NCBI RefSeq assembly: GCF_005144475.1
Contig: NZ_SWJZ01000056.1
Span: 1-64,000 of the forward strand
DNA from: Rhodobacter capsulatus
Lineage (GTDB): Bacteria; Pseudomonadota; Alphaproteobacteria; Rhodobacterales; Rhodobacteraceae
DNA length: 64,000 nt
Direction: 5' to 3'
Part shown: positions 35,636-44,850 of the stretch, one piece after another
How positions within the stretch are numbered: position 1 is the first letter of the stretch
Layout of the letters: each line of letters opens with the position of its first letter
Notes under the pieces: model-generated
What the model was told of the DNA's origin: nothing
Seen by the model: only the letters and a program-made list of their open reading frames with translations
The model's database searches: none
Program-made: the position numbers and the translations under genes

Positions 35636-36715
35636 ATGCGCAAGACGGCGTGGCAAGGCCCCGCCCTTCCGGCCCTTGTGCTGGCAGGCCTGATCCCCTT
35701 CGCCCCTCCCCTGTCCGCCGAAACGCCGCTGGCGGTGGAGGTCGTGACCGCCCATACCGCGCCGGTCTTCGTGCATTTCGAGCTGTCGGGCAGCATCGAG
35801 GCGGCCGAAGCGGTGCCCGTGGGCTTTCGCGCCGGCGGGCGGATCGTCGCGCTGAAGGTGCAGGTGGGCGATCAGGTGCAGGCAGGCCAGGTGCTGGCCG
35901 AGCTGGACCCGACCCAGGCCGCCGCCGCGCTGCGCGGCGCCAAGGCGCAGGCCGATGCGGCGGCGGCGATGCTGACGCAGGCGGAACAGGCGCGGACCCG
36001 GGCGGCAGAGCTGACCCAGCGCGGCGCGGCGACGCAGGCGGCGCTGGATGCCGCGACCGAGGCGGCGCTGTCCGCCCGCTCGGCCCAGGATCAGGCCCAG
36101 GCGGCGCTGGCCAAGGCCCGGCAGACGCTGGCCGATTGCACCCTGACCGCGCCCGCCGCGGGGATCGTCACCGCCCGCTCGGCCGAACCCGGCCAGATCG
36201 TCGGCGCGGCGCAGACGGTGCTGACGCTGGCCCGCGACGGCGCCCGCGAAGCCGTGCTGTACGTCCCCGATTTCCCCGCGCTCGACCGCTTTCGCGACCG
36301 CCGCGTGACGCTGCGCCCGGTCGAGGGGACCGGCCCCGTCATGGACGCGGTGGTGACCGAGATCGCCCCCCTTGTCGCGGGCGCCACCGGCACCGTGCGG
36401 GTCAAGGGCAAGCTGCGCGAAGACGCCCCCGCCCCGGGGCTGGGCACGGCGATCGTCGCCGTGCTGGATCTGCCGCTCGGCTCGGCGATGGGGCTGCCCT
36501 GGACCGCGCTGGTGACCAAGGACGGCGGCCCGGCAGTCTGGACGGTCGATCCGAAAACCCTGCGCGCCACGCTGCGCCCGGTGCGGGTGTCACGCTACAC
36601 CGACCGCGGCATCGATGTCGCCGAGGGCCTCTCCGAAGGCGCGCTGGTTGTCGCCCGCGGCGCACATCTGCTTTACCCCGGCCGCGCCGTCCGGCCGACG
36701 GAGACGACGCCATGA
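35636..36715 (+). CDS. RND efflux periplasmic adaptor subunit (first)
   Basis: A membrane fusion protein of 359 residues with an N-terminal signal sequence (ALPALVLAGLIPFAPPLSAE). The biotinyl-lipoyl half-motif GFRAGGRIVALKVQVGDQVQ is followed by an Ala- and Gln-rich coiled-coil hairpin (about 110-170), the second lipoyl half (CTLTAPAAGIVTARSAEPGQ) and a beta-barrel. I chose ATG at 35636, preceded by AGGGAG. The gene overlaps a second adaptor gene (ATGA) and then the RND pump, so the three form one operon. Confidence 0.9.
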   Translation: MRKTAWQGPALPALVLAGLIPFAPPLSAETPLAVEVVTAHTAPVFVHFELSGSIEAAEAVPVGFRAGGRIVALKVQVGDQVQAGQVLAELDPTQAAAALRGAKAQADAAAAMLTQAEQARTRAAELTQRGAATQAALDAATEAALSARSAQDQAQAALAKARQTLADCTLTAPAAGIVTARSAEPGQIVGAAQTVLTLARDGAREAVLYVPDFPALDRFRDRRVTLRPVEGTGPVMDAVVTEIAPLVAGATGTVRVKGKLREDAPAPGLGTAIVAVLDLPLGSAMGLPWTALVTKDGGPAVWTVDPKTLRATLRPVRVSRYTDRGIDVAEGLSEGALVVARGAHLLYPGRAVRPTETTP

Positions 36716-37758
36716 TCCGCCCGGTCCTGCTTCTCCTGCTGGCGCTTGCCCCTGCCTCCGCGCGTGCCGAGGCGCCGGCCCGCCCGGTGGTGTCGGAAAT
36801 CGTCACCGGCTCGGCGATCGCCACGCGCGATTTTCCCGGCGTGATCGCGGCCGAGGTGGAAACCACGCTCGGCTTTCAGACCGCGGGCCGGATCGAGACC
36901 CGGCCGGTCAATCTGGGCGATGCGGTCACCGCCGGGCAGGTGCTGGCGACGCTCGATCAGGTGACGCTGGCCGAGGATGTCGCCGCCGCCGAGGCCGGTC
37001 TGCGCGCGGCCCGGGCCGAGGCGGATTTCGCCCGGCAAAGCCTTGAGAGGGCACAGGAATTGCAACGCCGCGGGGTGGCTCCGCTGGCCACGCTCGAAGC
37101 CGCCGCGGCCAAATCCGCCGCCGCCCGCGCCGCGGTCGACCGCGCCCGCGCCGATCTGAGCCGGGCCCGCGATGCCGAACGCTTCGGCCGCCTGAGCGCG
37201 CCTTCGGCGGGCGTCGTCAGCCAGATCCTGGCCGAACCCGGCGCCGTCGTCACCCCGGGCACGCCGGTTTTGCGTCTGGCCACCGCCGCCGGGCGCGAAG
37301 CGGTGATCGACGTGCCCGACGACATGCTGGCGGTGCTGCCGAAAGACGCCCGCTTCACCATCGAGACCCGCGGCGACGGCCCGCAGACCCTGCCCGGGCG
37401 GCTGCGGCTGATCGAACCCGTCGCCGATGCCTCGACCCGGGCGCATCGGCTGCGGATCTCGCTGGCCGACGGCGGCCATGCCTTTCGTCTTGGCACGCTG
37501 GTCACCGCGCGGCTCGATCTGCCCGAGGCGCCGCTTCTGACCCTGCCCATGGCCGCGATCCGCCCCGACACCGAGCCGCCGCAGGTCTGGCGCCTCGGCC
37601 CCGACCGGCGCGCCGAGGCGGTGGCGGTGACGCTCGGCCAACGCCTTGACGACCGCGTCGTGATCAGCTCGGGCCTGACCGCGGGCGACGAGGTGGTGAT
37701 CCGCGGCATCCGCTCGATCACGCCGGGCCAGCAGCTTGGACCAAGGGTATCGCCATGA
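36712..37758 (+). CDS. RND efflux periplasmic adaptor subunit (second)
   Basis: A membrane fusion protein of 348 residues with signal sequence IRPVLLLLLALAPASARAEA. It has a lipoyl half-motif near TAGRIETRPVNLGDAVTAGQ, a coiled-coil hairpin rich in Ala, Arg and Glu, and a second half (GRLSAPSAGVVSQILAEPGA). It starts inside the stop of the first adaptor and its stop overlaps the pump start. Two different adaptors with one pump suggest a heteromeric adaptor ring, as in some RND systems. No outer-membrane TolC-type gene is present here. Confidence 0.9.
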   Translation: MIRPVLLLLLALAPASARAEAPARPVVSEIVTGSAIATRDFPGVIAAEVETTLGFQTAGRIETRPVNLGDAVTAGQVLATLDQVTLAEDVAAAEAGLRAARAEADFARQSLERAQELQRRGVAPLATLEAAAAKSAAARAAVDRARADLSRARDAERFGRLSAPSAGVVSQILAEPGAVVTPGTPVLRLATAAGREAVIDVPDDMLAVLPKDARFTIETRGDGPQTLPGRLRLIEPVADASTRAHRLRISLADGGHAFRLGTLVTARLDLPEAPLLTLPMAAIRPDTEPPQVWRLGPDRRAEAVAVTLGQRLDDRVVISSGLTAGDEVVIRGIRSITPGQQLGPRVSP

Positions 37759-40700
37759 ATTTCAATCTGTCCGACTGGGCTTTGCGGCATCGCTCGATGG
37801 TCTGGTATCTGATCCTCGTCTCGCTTGTGGCGGGGGTTCTGGCCTATCGCAACCTCGGCCGCGAGGAAGACCCCTCCTTCACCATCAAGATCATGATCGT
37901 CACCGCGATCCTGCCCGGCGCCACCGCCGAGGAGACGCGCGAACAGGTCACCGACCGGATCGAGAAGAAGCTGCAGGAACTGCCGAACCTGAAGTTCACC
38001 CGCTCGGAAACCTTTCCCGGCCGCGCCGTCGTGCAGCTGGAGCTGACCCCCGAAACCCGGGGCGAGGCGGTGACCCGGACCTGGCAGAAGGTCCGCAACA
38101 TGATGGCCGACATCCGCCCCGATTTCCCGGCGGAATTCGCGGGGTTCTATTTCAACGACAGCTTCGGCGATGTCTATGGCTCGATCTATGCCTTTACCGC
38201 CGACGGGTTTTCCCCGCAGGAGGTGAAGACCCGGGTGGAAAAGGTCCGCTCCGCGGTGCTGACCCTGAAGGCGGCGGGCAAGGTCGAGCTGATCGGCACG
38301 CAAGACCCTGTTGTCCATGTCGAATTTTCCGCCCGCAAGCTCGCCGCGCTGGGGCTGGATCAGGCGCAGGTGCTGGGCACGCTGGCGGCGCAGAACGCCA
38401 TCGTGCCCTCGGGCGTGATCCGCACCGCGGACGAGCTGATCGCCGTGCGGATGTCGGGGCGCTTTGCCGATGCCGCCGAACTGGCCGCGGCGCCGCTGCG
38501 GGTGGGCGAGATCTTCTTTCGGCTCTCCGATGTGGCGACCGTGCGCGCGGGCTTTGCCGACCCGCCCGACACCCTCTTTCGCTACAAAGGTCAGCCCGCG
38601 GTGGGGCTGATCATCGGCATGAAACAGGGCGCCAACATCCTTGAGTTCGGCGCCGAGCTGACCGCGGTGATGGACCGGGTGGCGGCCGAATTGCCGGTCG
38701 GCATCACCCTGCACAAGGTCGCCGATCAGCCGCAGGTGGTCGAGCAATCGGTGAACCACTTCCTGCGCGCGCTGGCCGAGGCGGTGGCGATCGTGCTTCT
38801 GGTCTCGTTCGTGTCGCTGGGCTGGCGGGCGGGGCTTGTCGTGACGATGTCGATCCCGCTGGTGCTGGCGCTGACCTTCGTCATTCTGGATGCGATGGGG
38901 GTGACGTTGCAGCGGATTTCGCTGGGCGCGCTGATCATCGCGCTGGGGCTTCTGGTCGATGATGCGATGATCGCCATCGAAACGATGATCGCGCGGCTGG
39001 AGGCCGGGGACACGATCGCCAAGGCCGCCTCGCATGCCTGGACCTCGATCGCCTTTCCGATGCTCTCGGGCACGCTGGTCACCGTCGCGGGCTTCATTCC
39101 GATCGGGCTCAATTCCAGCCAGGCCGGGGAATATACGCTGTCGCTGTTTTACGTGATCGCGATTTCGCTGATGCTGAGCTGGGTTGTCGCGGTGCTGTTT
39201 GCGCCCTTGATCGGCGCCAGTTTCCTGCCGAAGACGATGCCGCATCACGACGCCACCCCGGGCCGGCTGCGGCGCGGCTTTCACGCGCTGTTGCGGGCCG
39301 CGATGCGGGCGCGCTGGCTGACCATCGTGCTGACGGTCGCGCTCTTTGGCGCCTCGCTTTACGGCATGCGTCAGATCGAGCAGCAGTTCTTCCCCGCCTC
39401 GGACCGGCCGGAACTTCTGATCGACGTGACGATGCGGCAGAATTCGGCGATTGCGGCGACCGACGGCGCGATGGCGGAGCTTGACCGCTGGCTCGCCACC
39501 CGCCCCGAGGCCGCCTATTGGACGACCTATGTCGGCCGCTCCGCGCCGCGGTTCCTGCTCTCGCTCGATGCGCCGACGCCGGTGCCCTTCATCGGGCAGA
39601 TCGTGGTGATGACGACCGGGCTCGCGGAGCGCAACGCGCTGCGCCAGGCCTTGGCGGAGCATGCGGCGAAACTGCCCGGGGTCGATGTGTTCTCGAAGCT
39701 GATCGAGCTGGGGCCGCCGGTCGGCAAGCCGGTGCAATACCGGCTGATGGGCCCCGACCGCGGCCTGTTGCTGACCGAGGCGCGGCGGCTTGCCGAACGG
39801 CTGGCGCAGGATCCGCGGCTGTCGAACATCACGCTCGACGAGGGCGAGCCGGTGCGGGTCGCCCGCGTCGTGCTGGATCAGGAGCGGCTGCGCCAGCTTG
39901 GCCTGACGCAAAAGGACGTGGCGCAGGCGCTGCAGACGCTGTTCGAGGGCGTCACCATCACCGAATTGCGCGACGGTCAGACGCTGGTCGATGTGCTCGC
40001 CCGCGGCGCCGAGGCGGACCGCTCGCGGGTGGGCTCGCTCGCCTCGCTGCAGCTGCCCTCGCCCTCGGGGGTGCCGGTGCCGCTGCTCAGCTTCGCGACG
40101 CTCGATTGGCAGATGGAGGCGCCGGTGCTGCATGCCCGCAACCGGGTGCCGACGATCACCGTCAAGGCCGCGGTGGTGGGGGCGAACCAGCCCGCCACCG
40201 TCACCCGCGATCTGGCCCCGGCGATTGCCGAGCAGATGGCGCGGCTGCCCGCCGGAACCACGATCGAGCCCGGCGGCGTGGCCGAAAGCAGCGGCGAAAG
40301 CCAGGCGCCGATCGTCGCCGTCGTGCCCTTGATGGTGCTGATCATCCTGACCCTTGTGATGGTGCAGATGCAAAGCTTCCGGCTGATGTTCATCGTTCTG
40401 GCGGTGGCGCCGCTCGGCCTGATCGGTGTCGTCGCGGCCATGCTGCCCTCGGGACAACCGCTTGGGTTCGTGGCGATTCTGGGCGTGCTGGCACTGGTCG
40501 GCATCCTGATCCGCAATTCGCTGATCCTGATGGCCGAGGTCGAGGTGCTGATCGGCGCCGGGAAAAGCCGCTGGGACGCGGTCTTCGAGGCCTCGGACAG
40601 CCGGGCGCGGCCGATCCTGCTGACCGCCGCCGCCGCCTCGCTGGCGCTGATCCCGATCTCGCGCGAGGTGTTCTGGGCGCCGATGGCCTTTGCGATGATG

Positions 40701-40838
40701 GGGGGGATCATCGCCGGCACGCTGATCACGCTGGTCTTCGCCCCCGCGCTTTATTGTGCCGTGTTCCGGGTGCCCGCGCCGCCGCGGCCGCCCCGCCCGC
40801 CGCGCCCCGAACCCGAGGCGCTGCCCGGAAGGCCTTAA
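37755..40838 (+). CDS. RND-family efflux pump, inner-membrane transporter
   Basis: A 1027-residue AcrB/MexB-type proton-driven pump of normal length with 12 membrane helices and two large periplasmic loops. The N-terminus (NLSDWALRHRSMVWYLILVS) is the usual entry to helix 1. ALGLLVDDAMIAIETMIARL matches the helix 4 region with paired Asp of the proton relay, and the second half repeats the pattern. The C-terminus is Pro- and Arg-rich. The substrate is not predictable from sequence; the sequence is closer to multidrug than to heavy-metal types. Confidence 0.93.
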   Translation: MNFNLSDWALRHRSMVWYLILVSLVAGVLAYRNLGREEDPSFTIKIMIVTAILPGATAEETREQVTDRIEKKLQELPNLKFTRSETFPGRAVVQLELTPETRGEAVTRTWQKVRNMMADIRPDFPAEFAGFYFNDSFGDVYGSIYAFTADGFSPQEVKTRVEKVRSAVLTLKAAGKVELIGTQDPVVHVEFSARKLAALGLDQAQVLGTLAAQNAIVPSGVIRTADELIAVRMSGRFADAAELAAAPLRVGEIFFRLSDVATVRAGFADPPDTLFRYKGQPAVGLIIGMKQGANILEFGAELTAVMDRVAAELPVGITLHKVADQPQVVEQSVNHFLRALAEAVAIVLLVSFVSLGWRAGLVVTMSIPLVLALTFVILDAMGVTLQRISLGALIIALGLLVDDAMIAIETMIARLEAGDTIAKAASHAWTSIAFPMLSGTLVTVAGFIPIGLNSSQAGEYTLSLFYVIAISLMLSWVVAVLFAPLIGASFLPKTMPHHDATPGRLRRGFHALLRAAMRARWLTIVLTVALFGASLYGMRQIEQQFFPASDRPELLIDVTMRQNSAIAATDGAMAELDRWLATRPEAAYWTTYVGRSAPRFLLSLDAPTPVPFIGQIVVMTTGLAERNALRQALAEHAAKLPGVDVFSKLIELGPPVGKPVQYRLMGPDRGLLLTEARRLAERLAQDPRLSNITLDEGEPVRVARVVLDQERLRQLGLTQKDVAQALQTLFEGVTITELRDGQTLVDVLARGAEADRSRVGSLASLQLPSPSGVPVPLLSFATLDWQMEAPVLHARNRVPTITVKAAVVGANQPATVTRDLAPAIAEQMARLPAGTTIEPGGVAESSGESQAPIVAVVPLMVLIILTLVMVQMQSFRLMFIVLAVAPLGLIGVVAAMLPSGQPLGFVAILGVLALVGILIRNSLILMAEVEVLIGAGKSRWDAVFEASDSRARPILLTAAAASLALIPISREVFWAPMAFAMMGGIIAGTLITLVFAPALYCAVFRVPAPPRPPRPPRPEPEALPGRP

Positions 40839-40895
40839 CCTTCCGTTCACCAAACCCTGTCATCCTCGGGCATCGTCGTTGTCCGAGGCCTGCAC

Positions 40896-41612
40896 ATGCT
40901 GACGCCCCTGCCTTCGCCTGCCCTCCCCAGCCCGCTGCCTGCGGGCACGCAGTCCCTGCCGCTGCCGCACGGGGCCCAGACCGTCCGACAGGGGCCGATC
41001 CCCCTGCCCGATCTGCCGGACCTGCCCGATGCGGCCCCGACGCCCCAGCCCCGCCCCGGCCCCGCGGCCGAGATGCCGCTGCCGGGCGCCACAGCCGACC
41101 GCGCGGCCCCCCTGATGGCGCGGGCCACCGCGCTCTCGGCCGAGGCGCTGGCCAGAGCCACCGCGGCGCCGCAGGGCAGTGCCGCCACGCCGATGTCGCT
41201 GGTGACGGCGCAGATGCTGGTCGACCCCACGGCGCTGCAGGCGGTTCTGGCGCAGCAGGCGGCCACCCGCGCCCTGCCCGGCGCGCATCACCGCCGCGCG
41301 CCCCATTCCGACGATCCGCCCGCGCCGCTGCTGGCCGCCGCGGACGACAGTTTCGATCCCCATGCCCCGCATCCGCCGCCGGTCCCGCCCGGCGCGCAGG
41401 GCACCCGGGCCCCGCCCGACACCGACGGGCCCGACACCACCGCCCCGCCGACCGGGCGCAAGCGCCAGCAGGATCCGGCGCCGCTCCCGGCGCATCGTCC
41501 CGATCTTGCCCTGCCGCCGCTCCTTGGTGATCTGAGCGCGCGCCCGACCCTCTGGGGGCTGGCCGGGGCGGTCTTCACCGGCGTCTTTGTGCTGGCGCTG
41601 CTCTTGATCTGA
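40896..41612 (+). CDS. Hypothetical Pro/Ala-rich protein with C-terminal membrane anchor
   Basis: A 238-residue protein of no family I recognise. It is low-complexity, rich in Pro and Ala, and ends with a single hydrophobic helix (LWGLAGAVFTGVFVLALLLI). It could be a tail-anchored protein with the disordered part in the cytoplasm. The gene follows the RND operon by 57 bases and converges on rpmG. The coding assignment rests on frame length and the clean C-terminal helix, and carries moderate doubt. Confidence 0.5.
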   Translation: MLTPLPSPALPSPLPAGTQSLPLPHGAQTVRQGPIPLPDLPDLPDAAPTPQPRPGPAAEMPLPGATADRAAPLMARATALSAEALARATAAPQGSAATPMSLVTAQMLVDPTALQAVLAQQAATRALPGAHHRRAPHSDDPPAPLLAAADDSFDPHAPHPPPVPPGAQGTRAPPDTDGPDTTAPPTGRKRQQDPAPLPAHRPDLALPPLLGDLSARPTLWGLAGAVFTGVFVLALLLI

Positions 41613-41621
41613 CCGCCGCGC

Positions 41622-41653
41622 GGCAAAGCAAAAGGCCGCCCCGAAGGACGGCC
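41622..41653 (-). terminator. Rho-independent terminator of rpmG
   Basis: On the minus strand GGCCGTCC, loop TTCG and GGGCGGCC are followed by TTTTGCTTT, 25 bases beyond the rpmG stop. Confidence 0.82.
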
Positions 41654-41678
41654 CTGAACCCGTGCGGTCCGCAAGATC

Positions 41679-41846
41679 TTACTTGATCTTGCCTTCCTTG
41701 TATTCGACGTGCTTGCGCACGACCGGGTCGTATTTGTTCACCGTCATTTTCTCGGTCATGGTGCGGGCATTCTTCTTGGTCACATAGAAGTGCCCGGTGC
41801 CCGCCGTCGAGTTCAGACGGATCTTGATCGTCGTCGGCTTCGCCAT
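41679..41846 (-). CDS. rpmG: 50S ribosomal protein L33
   Basis: A 55-residue basic protein of the large ribosomal subunit. It starts [20 protein letters not shown] and continues with [14 protein letters not shown] and [17 protein letters not shown], the bacterial L33 pattern of the cysteine-free type, as expected in alphaproteobacteria. The gene stands alone on the minus strand with its own terminator. Confidence 0.96.
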
Positions 41847-41976
41847 TCTCAGTCTCCCAGAGTCGGATGCGCCTGCATCCGCGAAATCCTTGAAGCCTGC
41901 CTTTTAGTCAGCCGCCGCGCGGAGTCAACCGCAAAGGCGCGCGACGGCGCGTTTTTTCGCAGCATCCCGGGCCGGA

Positions 41977-42687
41977 TCACGCCGCGGGCTTGCCCATGCC
42001 CAGATGCACCTGCGCCACGGTCTCGGGATCCAGCGCCAAAGCCGCCGCAAGATTGCGCAGATAGGTCTTTTCCGCCTCGGTATCGACGGTGATCGCCATC
42101 AGCGCGGCGGAATAGACCTGCACCCGCGCCGCCTCGTGGACATCGGCCGCCAGCCCGGCAATGTCGATCGGCGCATCCAGCTCGGCCTGCACGAAGGCCA
42201 CTTCCTCCGCGCTCGCCTCGCCCAGATGCGCGAGGATCTGCGCCCGTTCCGCCGCATCGATCGTGCCATCGGCCTTGGCGGCCTGAATCATCGCGCGGAT
42301 CATCAGCTTGGCATGGTCCTCGGCGCCCGCCGCCACCGCCGGATCGGCCAAAGCCGTGCTCAGCATGTCACCCAGGCCCTTCGCCCCGGTCCCCGCCGCC
42401 GCGCTCATCGAGCCCAGCATCGTGCCGATATTCGTCTGCGCCGTCTCGGTCGCCGCCGCGGCCTGGGTGCCGAAATTGGCCAGCATCCGGCTGACCGTCT
42501 CCTTGCCGCCCGGAACGCCCATCCGGGCCGCCCAGTCGCCCATCTGCTCGGCCATGCCGCCAGGCTTGCCCGCATCGCGCAGCGCGCCCTTCATCGCGTC
42601 GATCCCGCCCGCCTGCTGGAATTTCTGCACGCCCTTGGCGGCGGCGAAGCCCACCGCCAGCGTGGCCAATGTCTTGACGAAACTCAT
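41977..42687 (-). CDS. TerB-like (DUF533-type) protein
   Basis: A 236-residue protein. The N-terminal part is Gly- and Ala-rich (VKTLATLAVGFAAAKGVQKF) with weakly hydrophobic sequence. The C-terminal half (from about 115) is a helical TerB-type domain: HAKLMIRAMIQAAKADGTID, AERAQILAHLGEAS, and YLRNLAAALALDPETVAQVH. Proteins of this kind are often membrane-associated and their function is not known. ATG at 42687 has GGGAGGAACGGG upstream. A second, shorter TerB-like gene lies at 61983. Confidence 0.78.
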   Translation of the reverse strand: MSFVKTLATLAVGFAAAKGVQKFQQAGGIDAMKGALRDAGKPGGMAEQMGDWAARMGVPGGKETVSRMLANFGTQAAAATETAQTNIGTMLGSMSAAAGTGAKGLGDMLSTALADPAVAAGAEDHAKLMIRAMIQAAKADGTIDAAERAQILAHLGEASAEEVAFVQAELDAPIDIAGLAADVHEAARVQVYSAALMAITVDTEAEKTYLRNLAAALALDPETVAQVHLGMGKPAA

Positions 42688-42913
42688 CCCGTTCCTCCCG
42701 GTTTGGTGGTGTCGACCCGGCCCGGAGCGCGCCCGGACCGGTCCTCGGCGCGGCAGGGATCGTCCGGAGGCGACCGATCGCGTCTCCCCGCTGCCCCTTG
42801 CCTTCGTTTCCCAATCTCGGGGCACACCCGCCCCGGTTCAAGAGGAATCACGTCAAAGCGAAGAGCCCCGAACGCCGCAGGCCGCCGCCGCCCCGAAAGG
42901 AGGCAGGCGCGCG

Positions 42914-43330
42914 GAAGACCTGTAAGCCGGATTTTGTCCGGGGTTGCCCCCTGGATGACCATTCCTCTGGGTCTGCGGTCACCCGCAGCCTCAAGCCGCC
43001 AACCCGGACACCTCGGGGCGAAGCTCCCCTGCCGTCCCCCGTTTCCGGTTGCGGCGCGGCATCCCTATTCGGCGTTGCTCCCGGTGGGGCTTGCCGTGCC
43101 GGTCCTGTTGCCAGTCCCGCGGTGGGCTCTTACCCCACCGTTTCACCCTGACCCCGCAAGCGGGGCGGTCTGTTCTCTGTGGCGCTTTCCCTGGGGTTGC
43201 CCCCGCCGGGCGTTACCCGGCACCGTTGCTTCATGGAGTCCGGACTTTCCTCGGCCGCCCAGCTATCCGCAGGAACGGAGCTATGGGCCGCCGCGGTCAT
43301 CCGGTCTTCCGCGCCCGGCCCTGATACGCC
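42914..43330 (-). ncRNA. rnpB: RNase P RNA (class A)
   Basis: Read on the minus strand, the region contains the conserved 5' block GAGGAAAGTCCGGACTCCAT, later GGTAACGCCCGGC, the P4-forming ACAGAGAACAGACCG, and the 3' block ATCCGGCTTACAGGTCTT. Length and order fit bacterial type A RNase P RNA, the catalytic RNA that trims tRNA 5' ends. The 5' boundary is approximate. Confidence 0.94.
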
Positions 43331-43351
43331 GCGCCTAGGCCAAAGGTCAAT

Positions 43352-43471
43352 GGGGGCTCTGCCCCCATACCCCCGGGATATTTGGAGCAAGATAAACAAG
43401 GATCCCCATTTCGGCTTTTATCTTGCCACAAATATCCCGGGGGGAGGCGCAGCCGGGGGGCAGAGCCCCCC
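43352..43471. repeat. Intergenic palindromic repeat, copy A
   Basis: The outer arms GGGGGCTCTGCCCCC and GGGGGGCAGAGCCCCCC flank an inner hairpin whose arms are CCCCCGGGATATTTG and CAAATATCCCGGGGG, with GCAAGATAAA and its complement further in. A second element of the same design lies at 53128-53275. It probably acts as a terminator after the minus-strand amidase gene. Confidence 0.75.
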
Positions 43472-43474
43472 GCC

Positions 43475-44164
43475 TCAGCTGGACCGCCAGGCGCCGCCGT
43501 CCGAGCCGAAGCGCAGCGCCAGATCGTTGATCATCGCGATGTCGGTGGCATCAAGCGGCCCTTCGTGGCGCGGCCGGAACCGCAGCCGGAAGACCGAAAG
43601 CAGCACCTCGACCGGCGCCTCGGGATAGCCGAAGGTTTCCGCCAGCGCGAGGAAGGCATCGGGCGTGACGGGCGGCAGGCGCCCCGCGGGCGCGGGCCAG
43701 ATCGCCAGATCCTGCCGGGCGAGCCGCGCCCAGTCGAAGCGCGGGCCGGGGTCGATCTTGCGCCCGGGCGCACAGTCGGAATGGGCGATCACCGCCTCGG
43801 GGCCAAGGCCCCAGCGCGCCATGATCTCCGGCAAGAGCCGTTCCAGCGCCGCCATCTGCGGTTCCGGGAAGGGCGCATCGCCCGGATTGGCCAGTTCGAT
43901 CCCGATCGAGCGGGAATTGACGTCGCCCTGCCCCATCCAGCCGCCCGCCCCGGCATGCCAGGCGCGACAGCGTTCCGGAACAAGGGCTTCGACCCGGCCA
44001 TCCTCGGCGATCAGCCAATGCGCCGAGACCTCGGCCGCCGGATCGCAGAGCCGGTCGCGGGCCGCGGCACAGCTCGCCATGCCGGTGTAATGCAAAACGA
44101 TCAGCTCGGGCTGCGCGCCGCCGCGCCGCTCTCCGAAATTCGGAGAGACGGGCGTTCCGGTCAC
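43475..44164 (-). CDS. N-acetylmuramoyl-L-alanine amidase (AmpD/AmiD type)
   Basis: A 229-residue zinc amidase that releases peptides from muramic acid in cell-wall recycling. The family core is clear: ELIVLHYTGMASCAAARDRL (first zinc His), VSAHWLIAEDGRV, RAWHAGAGGWMGQGDVNSRS, SIGIELANPGDAPFPEPQM and AVIAHSDCAPGRKIDPGPRF (second His and Asp region). No signal peptide is evident, suggesting a cytoplasmic AmpD-like role. I chose GTG at 44164, overlapping the stop of the upstream lipoprotein gene by four bases. Confidence 0.88.
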   Translation of the reverse strand: MTGTPVSPNFGERRGGAQPELIVLHYTGMASCAAARDRLCDPAAEVSAHWLIAEDGRVEALVPERCRAWHAGAGGWMGQGDVNSRSIGIELANPGDAPFPEPQMAALERLLPEIMARWGLGPEAVIAHSDCAPGRKIDPGPRFDWARLARQDLAIWPAPAGRLPPVTPDAFLALAETFGYPEAPVEVLLSVFRLRFRPRHEGPLDATDIAMINDLALRFGSDGGAWRSS

Positions 44165-44838
44165 GGGCGTGCCGCCTGGAAGGGCCGCGGATCCCAAGCG
44201 CAGGCGAAGCCGTCGCCGTCGGGATCAAGGTTGCCCGGATCCTTGACCGGGCCGCCCTTTTCCAGAAACGCCCGCTGCGCCAGATCGGAGGAGACGAATT
44301 TCGCGCAGGCCTTCTCGGTCGAGGTCATCTTGAAGCCGTTGCGCTCATAGACCTTCTGGCCCGGCGTGTTGGTCGCGGCCAGGGCATAGGCGGCCAGGTT
44401 CGGCCCCGCCGCGCCCTGCGTCGTCATGTCGGTGACCGGCGCCGGTTTCGTGCCGTCGTAATGCGACATCGCATCCATCGGCAGGCCGGGGGCGCGCGGC
44501 TGGCCGTTCACCCCCACATATTCGCCGGTCGCCGGATTGACCGGGGCCGGGCCGGGGCCGGAGGGCGCGGTGGCGCGCAGCGCGGCGATCGCATCGGCGC
44601 CGATCGTGCCCTGCGTCGTCTTTGCCGCCGCCGCATCGAGCGCCGCGGTCGAGCTTGCGGGTGCCCCGGGCGCGGGCAGGGTGGTGGCGCTCAGCGGCGC
44701 CCCCTGCAGGGCGGCTTCGCGCTGCTGCTGATAGCTTTGATAGTCGCCAAAGCCCACGCCCGCCGCCGAATTCGGCACCGAGGGCTCGCAAGCCGCCAGC
44801 GCCAGCCCCATCAGAACGAACCCGCCTGCCCTGCGCAT
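44161..44838 (-). CDS. Putative lipoprotein with excalibur-like C-terminus
   Basis: A 225-residue exported protein. The N-terminal signal GFVLMGLALAAC ends in a lipobox Cys. The middle is Ala-, Pro- and Gly-rich linker. The C-terminus has two Cys and DPDGDGFACAWDP, an EF-hand-like acidic loop as in excalibur domains. It is probably anchored in a periplasmic membrane leaflet and binds calcium (inference). It is translationally coupled to the amidase gene, suggesting a cell-envelope role. Confidence 0.65.
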   Translation of the reverse strand: MRRAGGFVLMGLALAACEPSVPNSAAGVGFGDYQSYQQQREAALQGAPLSATTLPAPGAPASSTAALDAAAAKTTQGTIGADAIAALRATAPSGPGPAPVNPATGEYVGVNGQPRAPGLPMDAMSHYDGTKPAPVTDMTTQGAAGPNLAAYALAATNTPGQKVYERNGFKMTSTEKACAKFVSSDLAQRAFLEKGGPVKDPGNLDPDGDGFACAWDPRPFQAARP

Positions 44839-44850
44839 CGCCTTATCTCC

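Noticed and set aside
36957-40853. Very long minus-strand frame opposite the RND pump gene
   Set aside because: A typical antisense shadow of a high-GC gene; its composition (His, Arg, Gln, Gly) is not protein-like, and the plus-strand genes are well supported.
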